Positions 7,724-16,875 of a stretch of DNA of 63,987 nt are shown here, piece after piece. This DNA comes from Terriglobia bacterium (GTDB lineage: Bacteria; Acidobacteriota; Terriglobia; Bryobacterales; UBA6623). The notes below the pieces were generated by a model. That model had not been told where the DNA came from. It did not search any database and saw only the letters and a program-made list of their open reading frames with translations. A program made the position numbers and the translations under genes. Numbering within the stretch: position 1 is the first letter of the stretch; each line of letters begins with the position of its first letter. The stretch lies in contig VXRL01000057.1 of NCBI GenBank assembly GCA_009838515.1, positions 97,580 through 161,566 on the forward strand. The letters run 5' to 3'.

Positions 7724-9112
7724 CTATCTGTCGGGTCGCGCCCAAGGCCTCGAAAGCACCGTTTCGGCTGCGGTCCGGTCGACCCTTCGCAGAAGAGCCT
7801 CTACATCGGTGGAGCCTGAAAATGGCAAGACATGCACCGGTGCTTGGCCAGCTGGTGTCCACCGATGGCGAAACCGTTCGCTGGGGGCCCCGGCAAAGAC
7901 CTCGATGACGGGCGTCGCGTGTGCCGCGGCCAAATGGGCCGCCGCTGAATCGTATCCAACATAGACATCCGCCGCGGCCGTCCACGCTCCGAAAGCCGAC
8001 AGGCTACCGCGCCACGTTAGGAGATCGGCTTCGCTCGGCCACCCGGGCTGGTCGCTAGACAATTCACCAGTCGTGCCGGCAAAGGCAGCGAGGCGCTCAT
8101 CTACCACGCGAGCCTCATCGTCGCCCAAGCCGTAGTCGAGCACGATGCGAAAGCCGCGCCGGCGGAGCGACTCCAACAGGCCGTCCTCGAAGTGGTCCCC
8201 GACGCGCTTCGACGCGCGGCCGCCAACGCCGAAACTGACTGCGGCAAGAGGGCGACCGCCTTTGTCCGACAGACGCTTGCGCAAAGCTGGCGGAACCTGC
8301 GGGGTCACCCTCCCTGCGTGTGCAGCGTCTACGCCCCAATTTCGGCCGCACCACTGCAGAGCGAGGGCGCCCAGCGTGCAGATCCCTCCACCACCGGCAG
8401 AGCGGCTCTCGAAGAAGTGATACGACCTGTCCGGAGCGACAGGCAGCAGTCCCAGCTGGGTCATGCGACTGTCCGGGTCGACGATCAGGAATTCATCAGG
8501 CTGCAGGCCGGTGATGCTGCCCTGCACCGACTCGCGTAGCTGGTTCCATGCCAGCAAGCGGTCAGCCAGCACGGCGGTTCGGCCGTAAGAAATCTCGCGG
8601 TGGCGGATGGGATGACCGGCCGTGATCAGGTCCGCGTTCTTCTTAGGACCGATGAACTCGATCTCCGCCGCCGGGAAAGCACGGGCGGCGGCAAGCAGCA
8701 ACGGTCTTGTTACCGCCACATCGGCGCCTAGCGTGATTCGAGACAGGACAGCCACCCTCTTTACACGGTGGTGGTCGAGGCCCGCCGTGCTCCCAGGGGA
8801 CACCGACCGGAAATAGCGATCCAGTAGCTCTTCTGGCTCGCGGTACCCAAGAGTTGCAAGGACGGCAGCAACTGGAGAGCCTGGCGCGTACAGCACCTCG
8901 GACATGAACGCAGCGTAGGCGGCGCAAAGGGAGGGCTCGAAGCGATCCGCCCACTCCTCTACGAGTTCAGAGAACAGGGCCTTCGTAGCGGCCGCCGCCA
9001 AGTCAGGGTCCGAGCAGAAGGCCGCCTCGGCCAAGGATCGGGTGCAGTCGGTGAAGCCGCGAGAACCGGGCTGGTGCTCCTTGACACCGCTGACAAGATC
9101 TGCGATCCGCAC
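7724..9112 (-). CDS. Glycosyltransferase family 9-like protein
   Basis: A 462-residue protein. The C-terminal half resembles the ADP-heptose:LPS heptosyltransferase (GT9) fold: a nucleotide-sugar segment VGYDSAAAHLAAAHATPVIE followed by a surface-type FAGAPSERFRHRW loop. The N-terminal 130 residues are helical and not recognised. It starts with GTG and is divergently transcribed from the oxidoreductase at 9201. A role in cell-surface polysaccharide assembly is likely by family, but no LPS cluster is nearby, so donor and acceptor are open. Confidence 0.75.
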   Translation of the reverse strand: MRIADLVSGVKEHQPGSRGFTDCTRSLAEAAFCSDPDLAAAATKALFSELVEEWADRFEPSLCAAYAAFMSEVLYAPGSPVAAVLATLGYREPEELLDRYFRSVSPGSTAGLDHHRVKRVAVLSRITLGADVAVTRPLLLAAARAFPAAEIEFIGPKKNADLITAGHPIRHREISYGRTAVLADRLLAWNQLRESVQGSITGLQPDEFLIVDPDSRMTQLGLLPVAPDRSYHFFESRSAGGGGICTLGALALQWCGRNWGVDAAHAGRVTPQVPPALRKRLSDKGGRPLAAVSFGVGGRASKRVGDHFEDGLLESLRRRGFRIVLDYGLGDDEARVVDERLAAFAGTTGELSSDQPGWPSEADLLTWRGSLSAFGAWTAAADVYVGYDSAAAHLAAAHATPVIEVFAGAPSERFRHRWTPAGQAPVHVLPFSGSTDVEALLRRVDRTAAETVLSRPWARPDR

Positions 9113-9163
9113 CAGCCTTCAGGATGGCGAACCCGCTCGCAGAGAGCAACACGGGCCTGCCGG

Positions 9164-9169
9164 TATAAT
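9164..9169 (+). promoter_or_regulatory. Candidate -10 element
   Basis: A perfect TATAAT lies in the 88-base divergent gap, 31 bases before the ATG of the oxidoreductase gene. No good -35 is seen at 16-18 bases upstream, so the assignment rests on the -10 match and location alone. Confidence 0.4.
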
Positions 9170-9200
9170 CGGATGCCGGGCCGGAGTCCGGCACCAAACC

Positions 9201-10232
9201 ATGAGAGTTTCCCGTATCCACGAGTGTGGTGGCCCAGAGGTAATCCGCTACGAAGAGGCCCCCGAACCCCGCCCGAAGGCGAACGAAGTAGTGGTCCGCG
9301 TAAGGGCCTGTTCGCTCAACCATCTCGACTTGTGGGTGCGTGGTGGCTTGCCGACTCTGAGGCTGCAATTTCCGTGGGTTCTCGGCAGCGATGCCGCTGG
9401 CGAAGTCGTCGAGGTCGGCGAGCTGTGCGAGCGAGTGAAGGTCGGCGACCGCATCTTGGTCGCCCCGGGGCGAACGCGGTCCGCCGGTTACCAAACCGCT
9501 CACGGAGTCGACAACGCCGCGCCTGACTACGGCCTGTTCGGATCGGTGTATCCAGGCTTGAACGCCGAGTACGTGGCAATCCCGGAAGCGAACGCACTGC
9601 CGATTCCGGGCAGCTTGAACTACGAGGAGGCTGCCTCGGTGTCTCTAGTGTTCCTCACGGCTTGGCACATGCTGGTGGGCATTGCCAAGATTCGGATGCT
9701 GGAAGACGTTCTGGTGATCGGCGGATCCAGCGGCGTGGGCATCGCAGCGATCCAAATCGCCAAGTTGCACCACTGTCGCGTCATTGCGACGGCAGGCGGG
9801 GACGACAAGCTCGCCAAAGCCAAGGCGCTAGGCGCGGACCATGTCATCGATCACTACCAGCAGTCGATCAAGGACGAGGTGAAGAGGATCACCGGTCGGC
9901 GTGGCGTGAGCCTCGTCTTCGAGCATGTCGGCGCAGCGACGTTCGGACACTCCACGGCATCCATGGCGCGCCACGGGCGCTTGGTCACTTGCGGCGCGAC
10001 GACGGGATTCGACACTAGTCTGAATCTCGGGCACCTATTCGCAAAGCACCTTAGCCTGCATGGTTCGTACATGGGGACCATGGGAGAACTCTACGATCTG
10101 CTGCGCTTCTTTGAGCGCGGCCTGCTCAAGCCGGTATTGGACAAGTCTTTCCCGCTAAGCGATGTGCGGGGAGCACACGAGAGGATGGCGGCCAAAGAGC
10201 ACTTCGGCAAGATCGTGATCGTTCCAGAATAG
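9201..10232 (+). CDS. Zinc-type alcohol dehydrogenase / quinone oxidoreductase family
   Basis: A 343-residue medium-chain dehydrogenase/reductase. The GroES-like N-terminal domain shows ACSLNHLDLWVRGG and the LGSDAAGEVVEVG segment; the Rossmann domain carries the NAD(P) motif IGGSSGVGIAAIQIAK near residue 175. The structural-zinc cysteine cluster of true alcohol dehydrogenases is not evident, which points to a quinone-oxidoreductase-like or reductase role using NADPH. The frame opens earlier, but ATG 9201 matches the family start (MRVSRIHECGGPEVI). Confidence 0.88.
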   Translation: MRVSRIHECGGPEVIRYEEAPEPRPKANEVVVRVRACSLNHLDLWVRGGLPTLRLQFPWVLGSDAAGEVVEVGELCERVKVGDRILVAPGRTRSAGYQTAHGVDNAAPDYGLFGSVYPGLNAEYVAIPEANALPIPGSLNYEEAASVSLVFLTAWHMLVGIAKIRMLEDVLVIGGSSGVGIAAIQIAKLHHCRVIATAGGDDKLAKAKALGADHVIDHYQQSIKDEVKRITGRRGVSLVFEHVGAATFGHSTASMARHGRLVTCGATTGFDTSLNLGHLFAKHLSLHGSYMGTMGELYDLLRFFERGLLKPVLDKSFPLSDVRGAHERMAAKEHFGKIVIVPE

Positions 10233-10442
10233 AGACTCATGACTGGCAACGCGCCAGTCGGGAATCCGTGTTGGGTTCCGGACCCTGCGCTTGCGATAGC
10301 AGGTTCGGCGTGGCCGTGATCAGCACCCCTCCCACGCCGGGACGCCCGGAATCCGTACTGCGCCTCCGGTCCCGGATACCGATATACTGGGCTAAGTGCA
10401 TTGCGTGGGGCGGCTTGTCTGCGGCCCCTTCCTGTCCCGTCC

Positions 10443-11882
10443 ATGAACCGCGTTCGCTTTGCGCCGTCGCCGACGGGCTTCTTGCATATCGGCGGAGCGC
10501 GGACCTATGTCTTCAACTGGTTTTTCGCTCGCTCGACGGGCGGCCAGATGGTCCTTCGCATCGACGACACCGATACAGGTCGGAACACCGAAGAGTCGCT
10601 GCGCTCGATCTTGGACGGCCTGAAGTGGCTGGACCTGTCATGGGACGAGCAGCACTCTCAGTCTGAACGCCGCAGCGTCCACGTTCAGGCGGCCCAGTCG
10701 CTGCTGGGCGCCGGCGTCGCATATCGCGACTTCACGGTCGAAAGCGACGCCAGGGAGGAGCGCTCCGACGGCACTCCTTGGCTTTGCAATCCAGGCATGC
10801 GCGACATGTCGCCGTCCGAGAGCGATCGGAAGGCAGAGGCGGGCGAGCCGTTTGCCATCCGCTTCCGCGTCCCTCGCGAGCAGCCAGGTGGCGTGGCTTT
10901 CAAGGACTTAGTGCTGCGCAAACAGTTCCGCAAGTACGCGGACATCGAGGACTTTGCACTCCTGCGCAGCAACGGCCTGCCCACTTATCACCTCGCCTCC
11001 ACCGTGGACGATGGCGACCTGAAGATCACCCATGTGATCCGCGGCCAGGACCATCTCGCCAACACCTTCAAGCACATCATGCTGTTTGAAGCGCTCGGGT
11101 ACGATGTGCCCGCATTCGGCCACCTTCCGCTGCTGCTCGGGCCGGACGGCTCGAAGTTGTCTAAGCGCCGCCACGGTGCAGTCGTCAGCGTCACTAGCTA
11201 CCGGGACATGGGTTTCCTTCCCTCCGGTTTCGTCAACTACGTGTGCCTGCTGGGCTGGTCCCCCAAAGACAACCGCGAGGTCCTGACTCTAAAGGAGATT
11301 CGAGATCTGTTCCAGATCGAGAATGTGCTGCGAACCAACGCCACCGTGCAGTTCGGCGAAGACGGAGGGGCTGAACAAGTCGACCCCAAGGCGCTGTGGC
11401 TGAACGGACAGCACCTCAGGAACATGCCCGTTGATGACTTGCTCCCCTTTGCCGAGCGGGCCTTGCGCGAAGCGGGCTGGTGGGACGACGCGTTCTCCGC
11501 TAGTCGGCGCGACTGGTTTGCCGCCGCCGTCAATGACCTGCGTTCCCGCTTGAACTTGCTCACTGACTTCCAGCTCCGCTGTCGGGCTTACTTCGCGGAA
11601 GACTTCGATTTTGAGAATAAGGCAAAGGAAAACTTAAACAAGGAGGGGGTCCGCGATCTCCTAAAGAGCTTGGCCGACCGTTTGGAGGCATTGTCGGATT
11701 TCACGGAGGAGAACATCGAGGCCGAGCTACGTTCGCTGGCCGCTCAAGAGCAGGTCAAGGCAGGCCTCCTCATCAACGGCTCGCGGGCGGCACTGACCGG
11801 GCAGCCGGTCGGCCCGAGCGCGTTTCGCGTGTTCACGCTGGTTGGCCAGCGGCGCGCGGTGGAACGTCTGCGCAAGGCCTGA
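10443..11882 (+). CDS. gltX: Glutamyl-tRNA synthetase
   Basis: A 479-residue class I aminoacyl-tRNA synthetase that charges tRNA-Glu (and possibly tRNA-Gln if the organism uses the transamidation route). The HIGH-type motif HIGG is at residues 15-18, and the KMSKS-type motif is SKLSKR near residue 238. The WLNGQHLRNM segment that opens the C-terminal anticodon-binding half is typical. ATG 10443 places RFAPSPTG where the family has it; a TTG 14 codons upstream in the same frame is rejected. A possible -10 (TATACT) lies at 10383-10388. Confidence 0.97.
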   Translation: MNRVRFAPSPTGFLHIGGARTYVFNWFFARSTGGQMVLRIDDTDTGRNTEESLRSILDGLKWLDLSWDEQHSQSERRSVHVQAAQSLLGAGVAYRDFTVESDAREERSDGTPWLCNPGMRDMSPSESDRKAEAGEPFAIRFRVPREQPGGVAFKDLVLRKQFRKYADIEDFALLRSNGLPTYHLASTVDDGDLKITHVIRGQDHLANTFKHIMLFEALGYDVPAFGHLPLLLGPDGSKLSKRRHGAVVSVTSYRDMGFLPSGFVNYVCLLGWSPKDNREVLTLKEIRDLFQIENVLRTNATVQFGEDGGAEQVDPKALWLNGQHLRNMPVDDLLPFAERALREAGWWDDAFSASRRDWFAAAVNDLRSRLNLLTDFQLRCRAYFAEDFDFENKAKENLNKEGVRDLLKSLADRLEALSDFTEENIEAELRSLAAQEQVKAGLLINGSRAALTGQPVGPSAFRVFTLVGQRRAVERLRKA

Positions 11883-11904
11883 GTGCGCCCAGGGTATTTC
11901 AACC

Positions 11905-13482
11905 ATGCTGCTACTTGGAATCGGAGGCTGGTTGCACGATGGTGCGGCGGCAGTCATGTGCGATGGGGCTATCGTGGCCGCCATCGAGGAGGAGAAGCTC
12001 TCTAGAGAGGCGCACCGGGGCGGCTTGCCTACCCGCGCCATCCACGCGTGCCTAGACCTTGCCGACGCGACCGCCGAAGAAGTTGACTGTGTGGCGCTGG
12101 TGCGGCCGCTAGGCACCGGGGCGGACAACACGTTTCAAATTCGCCTGCGGTCCCTGTTTCCGAACGCCCGCATCGTGGTCACCGACCACCACGATGCCCA
12201 CGCGGCCAGTGCCTACTATGCGTCCCCGTTCGACGAAGCTCGCGTGCTGACCCTGGATCGCCAGGGCGACATGCGTTGCGGCGCAGTCTGGCGGGGCCGG
12301 GGCGCCGATCTCGAATCCGAGGAGGATTTGTACGCTCCGGACTCCCCGGCCGTGGTCTACAGCCGCGTGACGGAGCTGCTGGGATTTCGCTCGGGGCGCG
12401 AGGAACACAAGGTCCAGTGGCTCGCGCTATCCGGCGAGCCGCGTTACAGCGACCTGTTCGCCGCCATGATGGGTAGCCGAGCGAGCCGGCTGCCGACGCT
12501 GGACCATAGCTACTTCGATCCGGCGCGCCCGACGCAAGGGGCATTCAGCGACAAATTCTACCGCGAGCTGGGGCTGGAACCTTCCGCCGGCATCTCCGAC
12601 GCGATGCAACGCGACCTCGCCGCCAGCATGCATCAGGCGGTCACAGAAGCGGTGTTGCGATTGGCCGGCGACGCTAGCCATCTCTGCTTGGCAGGCGGTA
12701 TCGCCATGAACGCCTTGCTCGTGGAAGCGCTCGAGCGGAGCGGAAAGTTCGGAGAGGTCTTTGTCCAGCCCGCCGCTGGCAACGCCGGCACGGCGGTTGG
12801 CGGGGTGTACCACGCTTGGCACAGGGCGCTGAAACGCTCCGAGCGAGTGCCGCTGAGAGACCTCTTCCTCGGGCCTCGCTACGGCAAAGAGGACATCAGC
12901 CAGGTCTTGGAGAATTGCAAGCTCAACTTCCGCTTCCTGCTCACAGACGCCGAGCTGATCGGCTCGGCCGTGGAGCGCCTGGCTGACGACCAGATCTTGG
13001 CGTGGTTCCAAGGCCGCACCGAGTTCGGCCCGCGGGCGCTCGGCAACCGCAGCATTCTGGCCTCGCCGCTAAATCCCTATTCCACAGAGAATCTCAACGT
13101 ATATATCAAGCGCCGGGAGAACTTTCGAAAGTTTGCAGCGTCCGTCGCCGAGGAAGCCGTGGAGGAGTACTTCGAGAGCACCCCGGCTTCCCGCTACCTC
13201 GCGACTGTCTCGCGTGTGAAGCCCGCCCATCGCAAGACCTTCGAGTCTGCCCTGCTCGACGGCGAGCGGATCCGCTTGCACGTGGTCAGCCGAGCGGACA
13301 ACCGGCTGTACTGGGACCTGCTAAACGAGGCTGGCCGCGTCAGCGGCTTGCCCGTTCTCTACAACACATCGTTCAACCTCTTCGGCGAACCGCTGGTTAG
13401 CGATCCGCGCTCGGCAGTGCGAAGCTTCTATGCTTCAGGCATCGACGCTCTGTTCGTCGGCAACTTCTTGCTCGAGAAGTAG
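11905..13482 (+). CDS. NodU/CmcH-type carbamoyltransferase
   Basis: A 525-residue carbamoyltransferase of the NodU family, which transfers carbamoyl from carbamoyl phosphate to hydroxyl groups of sugars or secondary metabolites. The Kae1-like N-terminal domain begins GIGGWLHDGAAAV and contains the metal-site HHDAHAASAYY segment; the C-terminal domain contains GRTEFGPRALGNRSIL. ATG 11905 follows the gltX stop by 22 bases, so cotranscription with gltX is likely. The last 55 bases overlap the 3' end of hyuB on the opposite strand. No glycan or antibiotic cluster accompanies it, so the acceptor is unknown. Confidence 0.9.
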   Translation: MLLLGIGGWLHDGAAAVMCDGAIVAAIEEEKLSREAHRGGLPTRAIHACLDLADATAEEVDCVALVRPLGTGADNTFQIRLRSLFPNARIVVTDHHDAHAASAYYASPFDEARVLTLDRQGDMRCGAVWRGRGADLESEEDLYAPDSPAVVYSRVTELLGFRSGREEHKVQWLALSGEPRYSDLFAAMMGSRASRLPTLDHSYFDPARPTQGAFSDKFYRELGLEPSAGISDAMQRDLAASMHQAVTEAVLRLAGDASHLCLAGGIAMNALLVEALERSGKFGEVFVQPAAGNAGTAVGGVYHAWHRALKRSERVPLRDLFLGPRYGKEDISQVLENCKLNFRFLLTDAELIGSAVERLADDQILAWFQGRTEFGPRALGNRSILASPLNPYSTENLNVYIKRRENFRKFAASVAEEAVEEYFESTPASRYLATVSRVKPAHRKTFESALLDGERIRLHVVSRADNRLYWDLLNEAGRVSGLPVLYNTSFNLFGEPLVSDPRSAVRSFYASGIDALFVGNFLLEK

Positions 13483-15011
13483 CCCCCTCCGCCCGGAGTC
13501 TCGATCCGCAGCACACCGCCCTGCCGGACTTCGAAGTTTCCTTTTGACGGCAATTCCTCGCCGTCAAGCGAGTTACGGCCGGCCTTTCCCGCCCCGCCCC
13601 GTTGCGCACCCTTCGGTGTCAGCTTGCGCCTGTCAGAGAGGATGGCCAGAGAAGCGTCGGTCAAGAACTCGTACTCCCGCACCACTCCATCTCCACCGCG
13701 GCGCTCTCCCTCGCCGCCGCTGTCCGGACGCAGGGAGTAGCGAGCGATTCGAACCGGATATTGCTGTTCCAACGCCTCGATCGGTGTGTTGAGGCTGTTG
13801 GTCATGTGGGTGTGGACCCCGCTCAGCCCGTCGGCCCCTGACCACGCGCCCATGCCACCGGCCACGGTCTCGTAATAGCCGAACGCACGTCCGGTCGCGG
13901 GGTCCGAGCCACCGAAGCTTATGTTATTCATCGTCCCCGAGCTGTCGGCGGGAAGCTCTCCGGGCAGCGCCTGGCGCAGCGCCCCGAGCACCACGTCAAC
14001 AATCCGTTGCGAGGTCTCGACGTTGCCCGCAGCGGTGCTCGCTGGCAACACAGCGTCGCAAACCGTACCGGGCTTGGTGAGGATCTTGATCGGTCTCAGC
14101 GTGCCCGCGTTGTAGGGAGTGTCAGAATCGACCAAGCACCGGAAACAGTACATCACGGCCGACGTCGTAACCGCACGATTGGCGTTGACACCGCCCCGCG
14201 TCTGCGGGTCGGACTTACGAAAATCCACGGTTGCTTCGGAACCTTGGATGGTGAGCGTGCAACAGATCTTTACCGGCCCGGAGGCAACCCCGTCATCATC
14301 CATCCAGTCCTCAAACTGGCCGCTGCAGTCGGGGATCCCTTCGAGTCGACTGCGCATCACGTCCTCGGCATAGCCCTGCAACGCTGCCATTTGGGCAGTG
14401 ACAACGTCTATGCCGTATCTGTCGATGGCCTGGCGCACACGCCGCTCACCGACGCTGTGCGCGGCGACCTGCGCGCTCAAGTCGCCCAGACGCTCGTCGG
14501 GCGTGCGAACGTTCGCCAAGATCATGGACAGCAGCGCTTGGTCGTATTCTCCATTGCGGACAAGGCAGACTGGCGGGATGCGCAGCCCCTCCTGATAGAT
14601 CTCTTGCGCCAGCGGCATGGAGCCAGGCACCATTCCACCGACATCAGCGTGGTGAGCCCGCGTCACCAAGTGGAACGACGGCTGGGCACGGCCCTCGACG
14701 AACACTCCCGAGACCGAAGTGATGTCGGGCAGATGCGTGCCCCCGCGAAACGGGTCGTTGAGGAAGTAGATCTCGCCATTCTTGAGATCGAACTCGCTCG
14801 TAACGGCCTCGACTGACGCCGGCATTGCGCCCAAGTGCGCCGGCATGTGATCCCCCATGGCAACGGTCTTGCCCCGGGAGTCGTAGAGCGCGCAAGAATA
14901 GTCGCGCCTCTCCTTGATGTTGGCCGAGAAGGACGTGCGGCGCAGCACGATTCCCATCTCCTCGGCAATGGAGACGAATAGGTTGCGGAAGACTTCTAGC
15001 TCGAGATTCAC
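13428..15011 (-). CDS. hyuB: Hydantoinase B / oxoprolinase family protein
   Basis: A 527-residue HyuB-family subunit of ATP-dependent hydantoinase/5-oxoprolinase/acetone carboxylase-type enzymes. Signature parts are FSANIKERRDYSCALYD near the start, LNDPFRGGTHLPD, and the C-terminal TPGGGGYF. It starts with GTG, overlapping the upstream BASS gene by four bases (GTGA). Family members normally need HyuA, which is absent from the window. The C-terminus extends about 15 residues past the usual GGGGYG end and overlaps the carbamoyltransferase gene tail-to-tail. Confidence 0.9.
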   Translation of the reverse strand: MNLELEVFRNLFVSIAEEMGIVLRRTSFSANIKERRDYSCALYDSRGKTVAMGDHMPAHLGAMPASVEAVTSEFDLKNGEIYFLNDPFRGGTHLPDITSVSGVFVEGRAQPSFHLVTRAHHADVGGMVPGSMPLAQEIYQEGLRIPPVCLVRNGEYDQALLSMILANVRTPDERLGDLSAQVAAHSVGERRVRQAIDRYGIDVVTAQMAALQGYAEDVMRSRLEGIPDCSGQFEDWMDDDGVASGPVKICCTLTIQGSEATVDFRKSDPQTRGGVNANRAVTTSAVMYCFRCLVDSDTPYNAGTLRPIKILTKPGTVCDAVLPASTAAGNVETSQRIVDVVLGALRQALPGELPADSSGTMNNISFGGSDPATGRAFGYYETVAGGMGAWSGADGLSGVHTHMTNSLNTPIEALEQQYPVRIARYSLRPDSGGEGERRGGDGVVREYEFLTDASLAILSDRRKLTPKGAQRGGAGKAGRNSLDGEELPSKGNFEVRQGGVLRIETPGGGGYFSSKKLPTNRASMPEA

Positions 15012-16090
15012 CGGCCCTCGCTAGGCGGACGGTCGCGCCACCAAGACGCCAGCGCCGAACCGGTGACGTTCATGAAGGTGCCGAAAATGCCCGGGGCCAG
15101 CGCCGCGGCCGAACTCTTGAGCACGTTGGTAGCCAAGCCTACCGCCATACCACCATTTTGCATGCCGACTTCGAAAGCGACCGTGCGCCGGTCGGTCTCG
15201 CCAAGCCTGCAAAGGCCGGATGCGAAGTAGCCCAGGCCGTAACCGGCGACGTTGTGCACCAAGGCAGCCACCAGCAACGCCGCCCCGCTCTTTAGCAGGT
15301 CGTCCCGGGAACCGGCAGCGATAATCGCCAAGATGAAACAGATCGACGCCATCGAGATGCCGGGCAAGACCCGATCGAGTATCTCCCGCCTGCGCGCCAG
15401 CAAGCGGTTGCACACCAATCCCGCTCCGACCGGAAGAATGACCAGTTCCACGATCGCCCACATCATGTCTAGGAAAGCGATCTCGATAAAGCGGCCCGCC
15501 AGCAGTCGCATCGCCAACGGTGTCAAGAGCGGTGCCATCAGCGTCGAACACGCCGTCATCGTCACCGACAGTGCGACGTTGCCCTTGGCCAGAAAGGCCA
15601 TCACGTTCGAGGCAACGCCCCCGGAACACGAGCCGATCAGCACAACGCCGGCAGCGATTTCGTCCGGAAAGCCGAACGCCACCGCGATGGACCAGCCCAG
15701 CAACGGCATGACCGTGAATTGCAACAGCATCCCGATCAGCACGGCCTGCGGCATGCGCAGGGCCCGCGCGAAGTCTCCGAGGCTGAGAGTCGCGCCCATG
15801 CCGAGCATGATCACCTGGATCAGCGGCGTGATCAGCGTGCCGAGTTGAAACTCGCCCCACGACAAGAAATGAGCCGGGAAGTATAGGGCCCAGCAGGTCA
15901 TCGTGAACACCCAGAAGGTGAATGCGATGATGTTGAGTGTGGGATGGATCTGAAAGCGAAGGGCAAGCAAGGCCAGCGCCGCCACGAGTAGCGTGCCGCT
16001 AGCTGGGAGGTTGCCGGTGACCGCAGCGATGACCGAGCCAATAAGCGCGACCAGCCCACCGCACGACAGGATCAGACCGACGCGCTTCAC
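15008..16090 (-). CDS. Bile acid:sodium symporter (BASS) family transporter
   Basis: A 360-residue membrane protein with about ten hydrophobic segments. The family motifs GSCSGGVASNVMAFLAKGN (crossover region, near residue 155) and EVGMQNGGMAVGLA (near residue 315) are clear. Such transporters import organic anions with sodium. It starts with GTG only 9 bases from the divergent RlpA gene and is translationally coupled to hyuB, suggesting that it may bring in the hydantoin- or lactam-like substrate of that enzyme; this link is inference. Confidence 0.88.
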   Translation of the reverse strand: MKRVGLILSCGGLVALIGSVIAAVTGNLPASGTLLVAALALLALRFQIHPTLNIIAFTFWVFTMTCWALYFPAHFLSWGEFQLGTLITPLIQVIMLGMGATLSLGDFARALRMPQAVLIGMLLQFTVMPLLGWSIAVAFGFPDEIAAGVVLIGSCSGGVASNVMAFLAKGNVALSVTMTACSTLMAPLLTPLAMRLLAGRFIEIAFLDMMWAIVELVILPVGAGLVCNRLLARRREILDRVLPGISMASICFILAIIAAGSRDDLLKSGAALLVAALVHNVAGYGLGYFASGLCRLGETDRRTVAFEVGMQNGGMAVGLATNVLKSSAAALAPGIFGTFMNVTGSALASWWRDRPPSEGR

Positions 16091-16099
16091 GAAGGCGGC

Positions 16100-16852
16100 A
16101 TGTTAGCACAGGGCGAAACGGCCGTCCGTTCCGCGGCGCCCCGGAGCATCGGCCACGCGACGCTGATGCTGGTGGCACTGCTGGCCTGCCTCGTTGTGGC
16201 GGCCTGCGGGGGTCGGCGGACCACAAACGTCAAACTGCCGCCTCCGATCAACCCGAGGGTCGGTTGGACTCAGGTTGGCATCGCGAGTTGGTACGGCCCC
16301 CCCTTCCACGGGCGTCCGGCCTCCAACGGCGAGATCTATGACATGAACAAGCTCACGGCCGCGCACAAGCGACTGCCGTTCGACACGTGGATTCGGGTCA
16401 AGAACCTCTCCAACGGCAAGACCACTCAAGTACGAATCACGGACCGAGGACCGTTCGTGGGCAAGCGCATCATCGACCTTTCAAAAGCAGCCGCGGCCGA
16501 TATCGGAATGTTGGGCAGCGGGGTCGCCAAGGTTCGCCTGACGTTGATTCCACCCCCTAAAGGCAGCGCCCGCGCCGGTGCGGCGGCTTCGAACGTCAAA
16601 CCGGCCAGCCGAAGGCAGGCCGGGCGGTTCGACATTCAAATCGGTTTCTTCAAGCAGCGGGACAATGCCAATGCGCTGGCAGCGAAGGCTCGCAGAAAGG
16701 GTCACCGCGCAACTGTACGCCGGACTGCGGACGGCGGCTCGCAGCGCTTTCAGGTGCTAGTCACGGGCGGGAACACAAGACAGGCCAATGCGCGCCTGCG
16801 AACGCTCCAACGGCAGGGCTTCGAAGGATTCCTGCACCCCCGCCGGGACTAG
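16100..16852 (+). CDS. rlpA: RlpA-like lipoprotein with SPOR domain
   Basis: A 250-residue septal-ring lytic-transglycosylase-type protein. A signal with lipobox VVAAC gives the lipidated Cys near residue 36, then a double-psi beta-barrel (about 55-150) with GIASWYGPPFHGRPASNGE and RITDRGPF, and a C-terminal SPOR domain (about 172-248) that binds denuded septal glycan. An internal ATG at 16166 would give a shorter, more typical signal peptide and leave more room for the promoters shared with the divergent BASS gene. Confidence 0.92.
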   Translation: MLAQGETAVRSAAPRSIGHATLMLVALLACLVVAACGGRRTTNVKLPPPINPRVGWTQVGIASWYGPPFHGRPASNGEIYDMNKLTAAHKRLPFDTWIRVKNLSNGKTTQVRITDRGPFVGKRIIDLSKAAAADIGMLGSGVAKVRLTLIPPPKGSARAGAAASNVKPASRRQAGRFDIQIGFFKQRDNANALAAKARRKGHRATVRRTADGGSQRFQVLVTGGNTRQANARLRTLQRQGFEGFLHPRRD

Positions 16853-16875
16853 CCGCCCCATTCGGCTCTCCGCGA

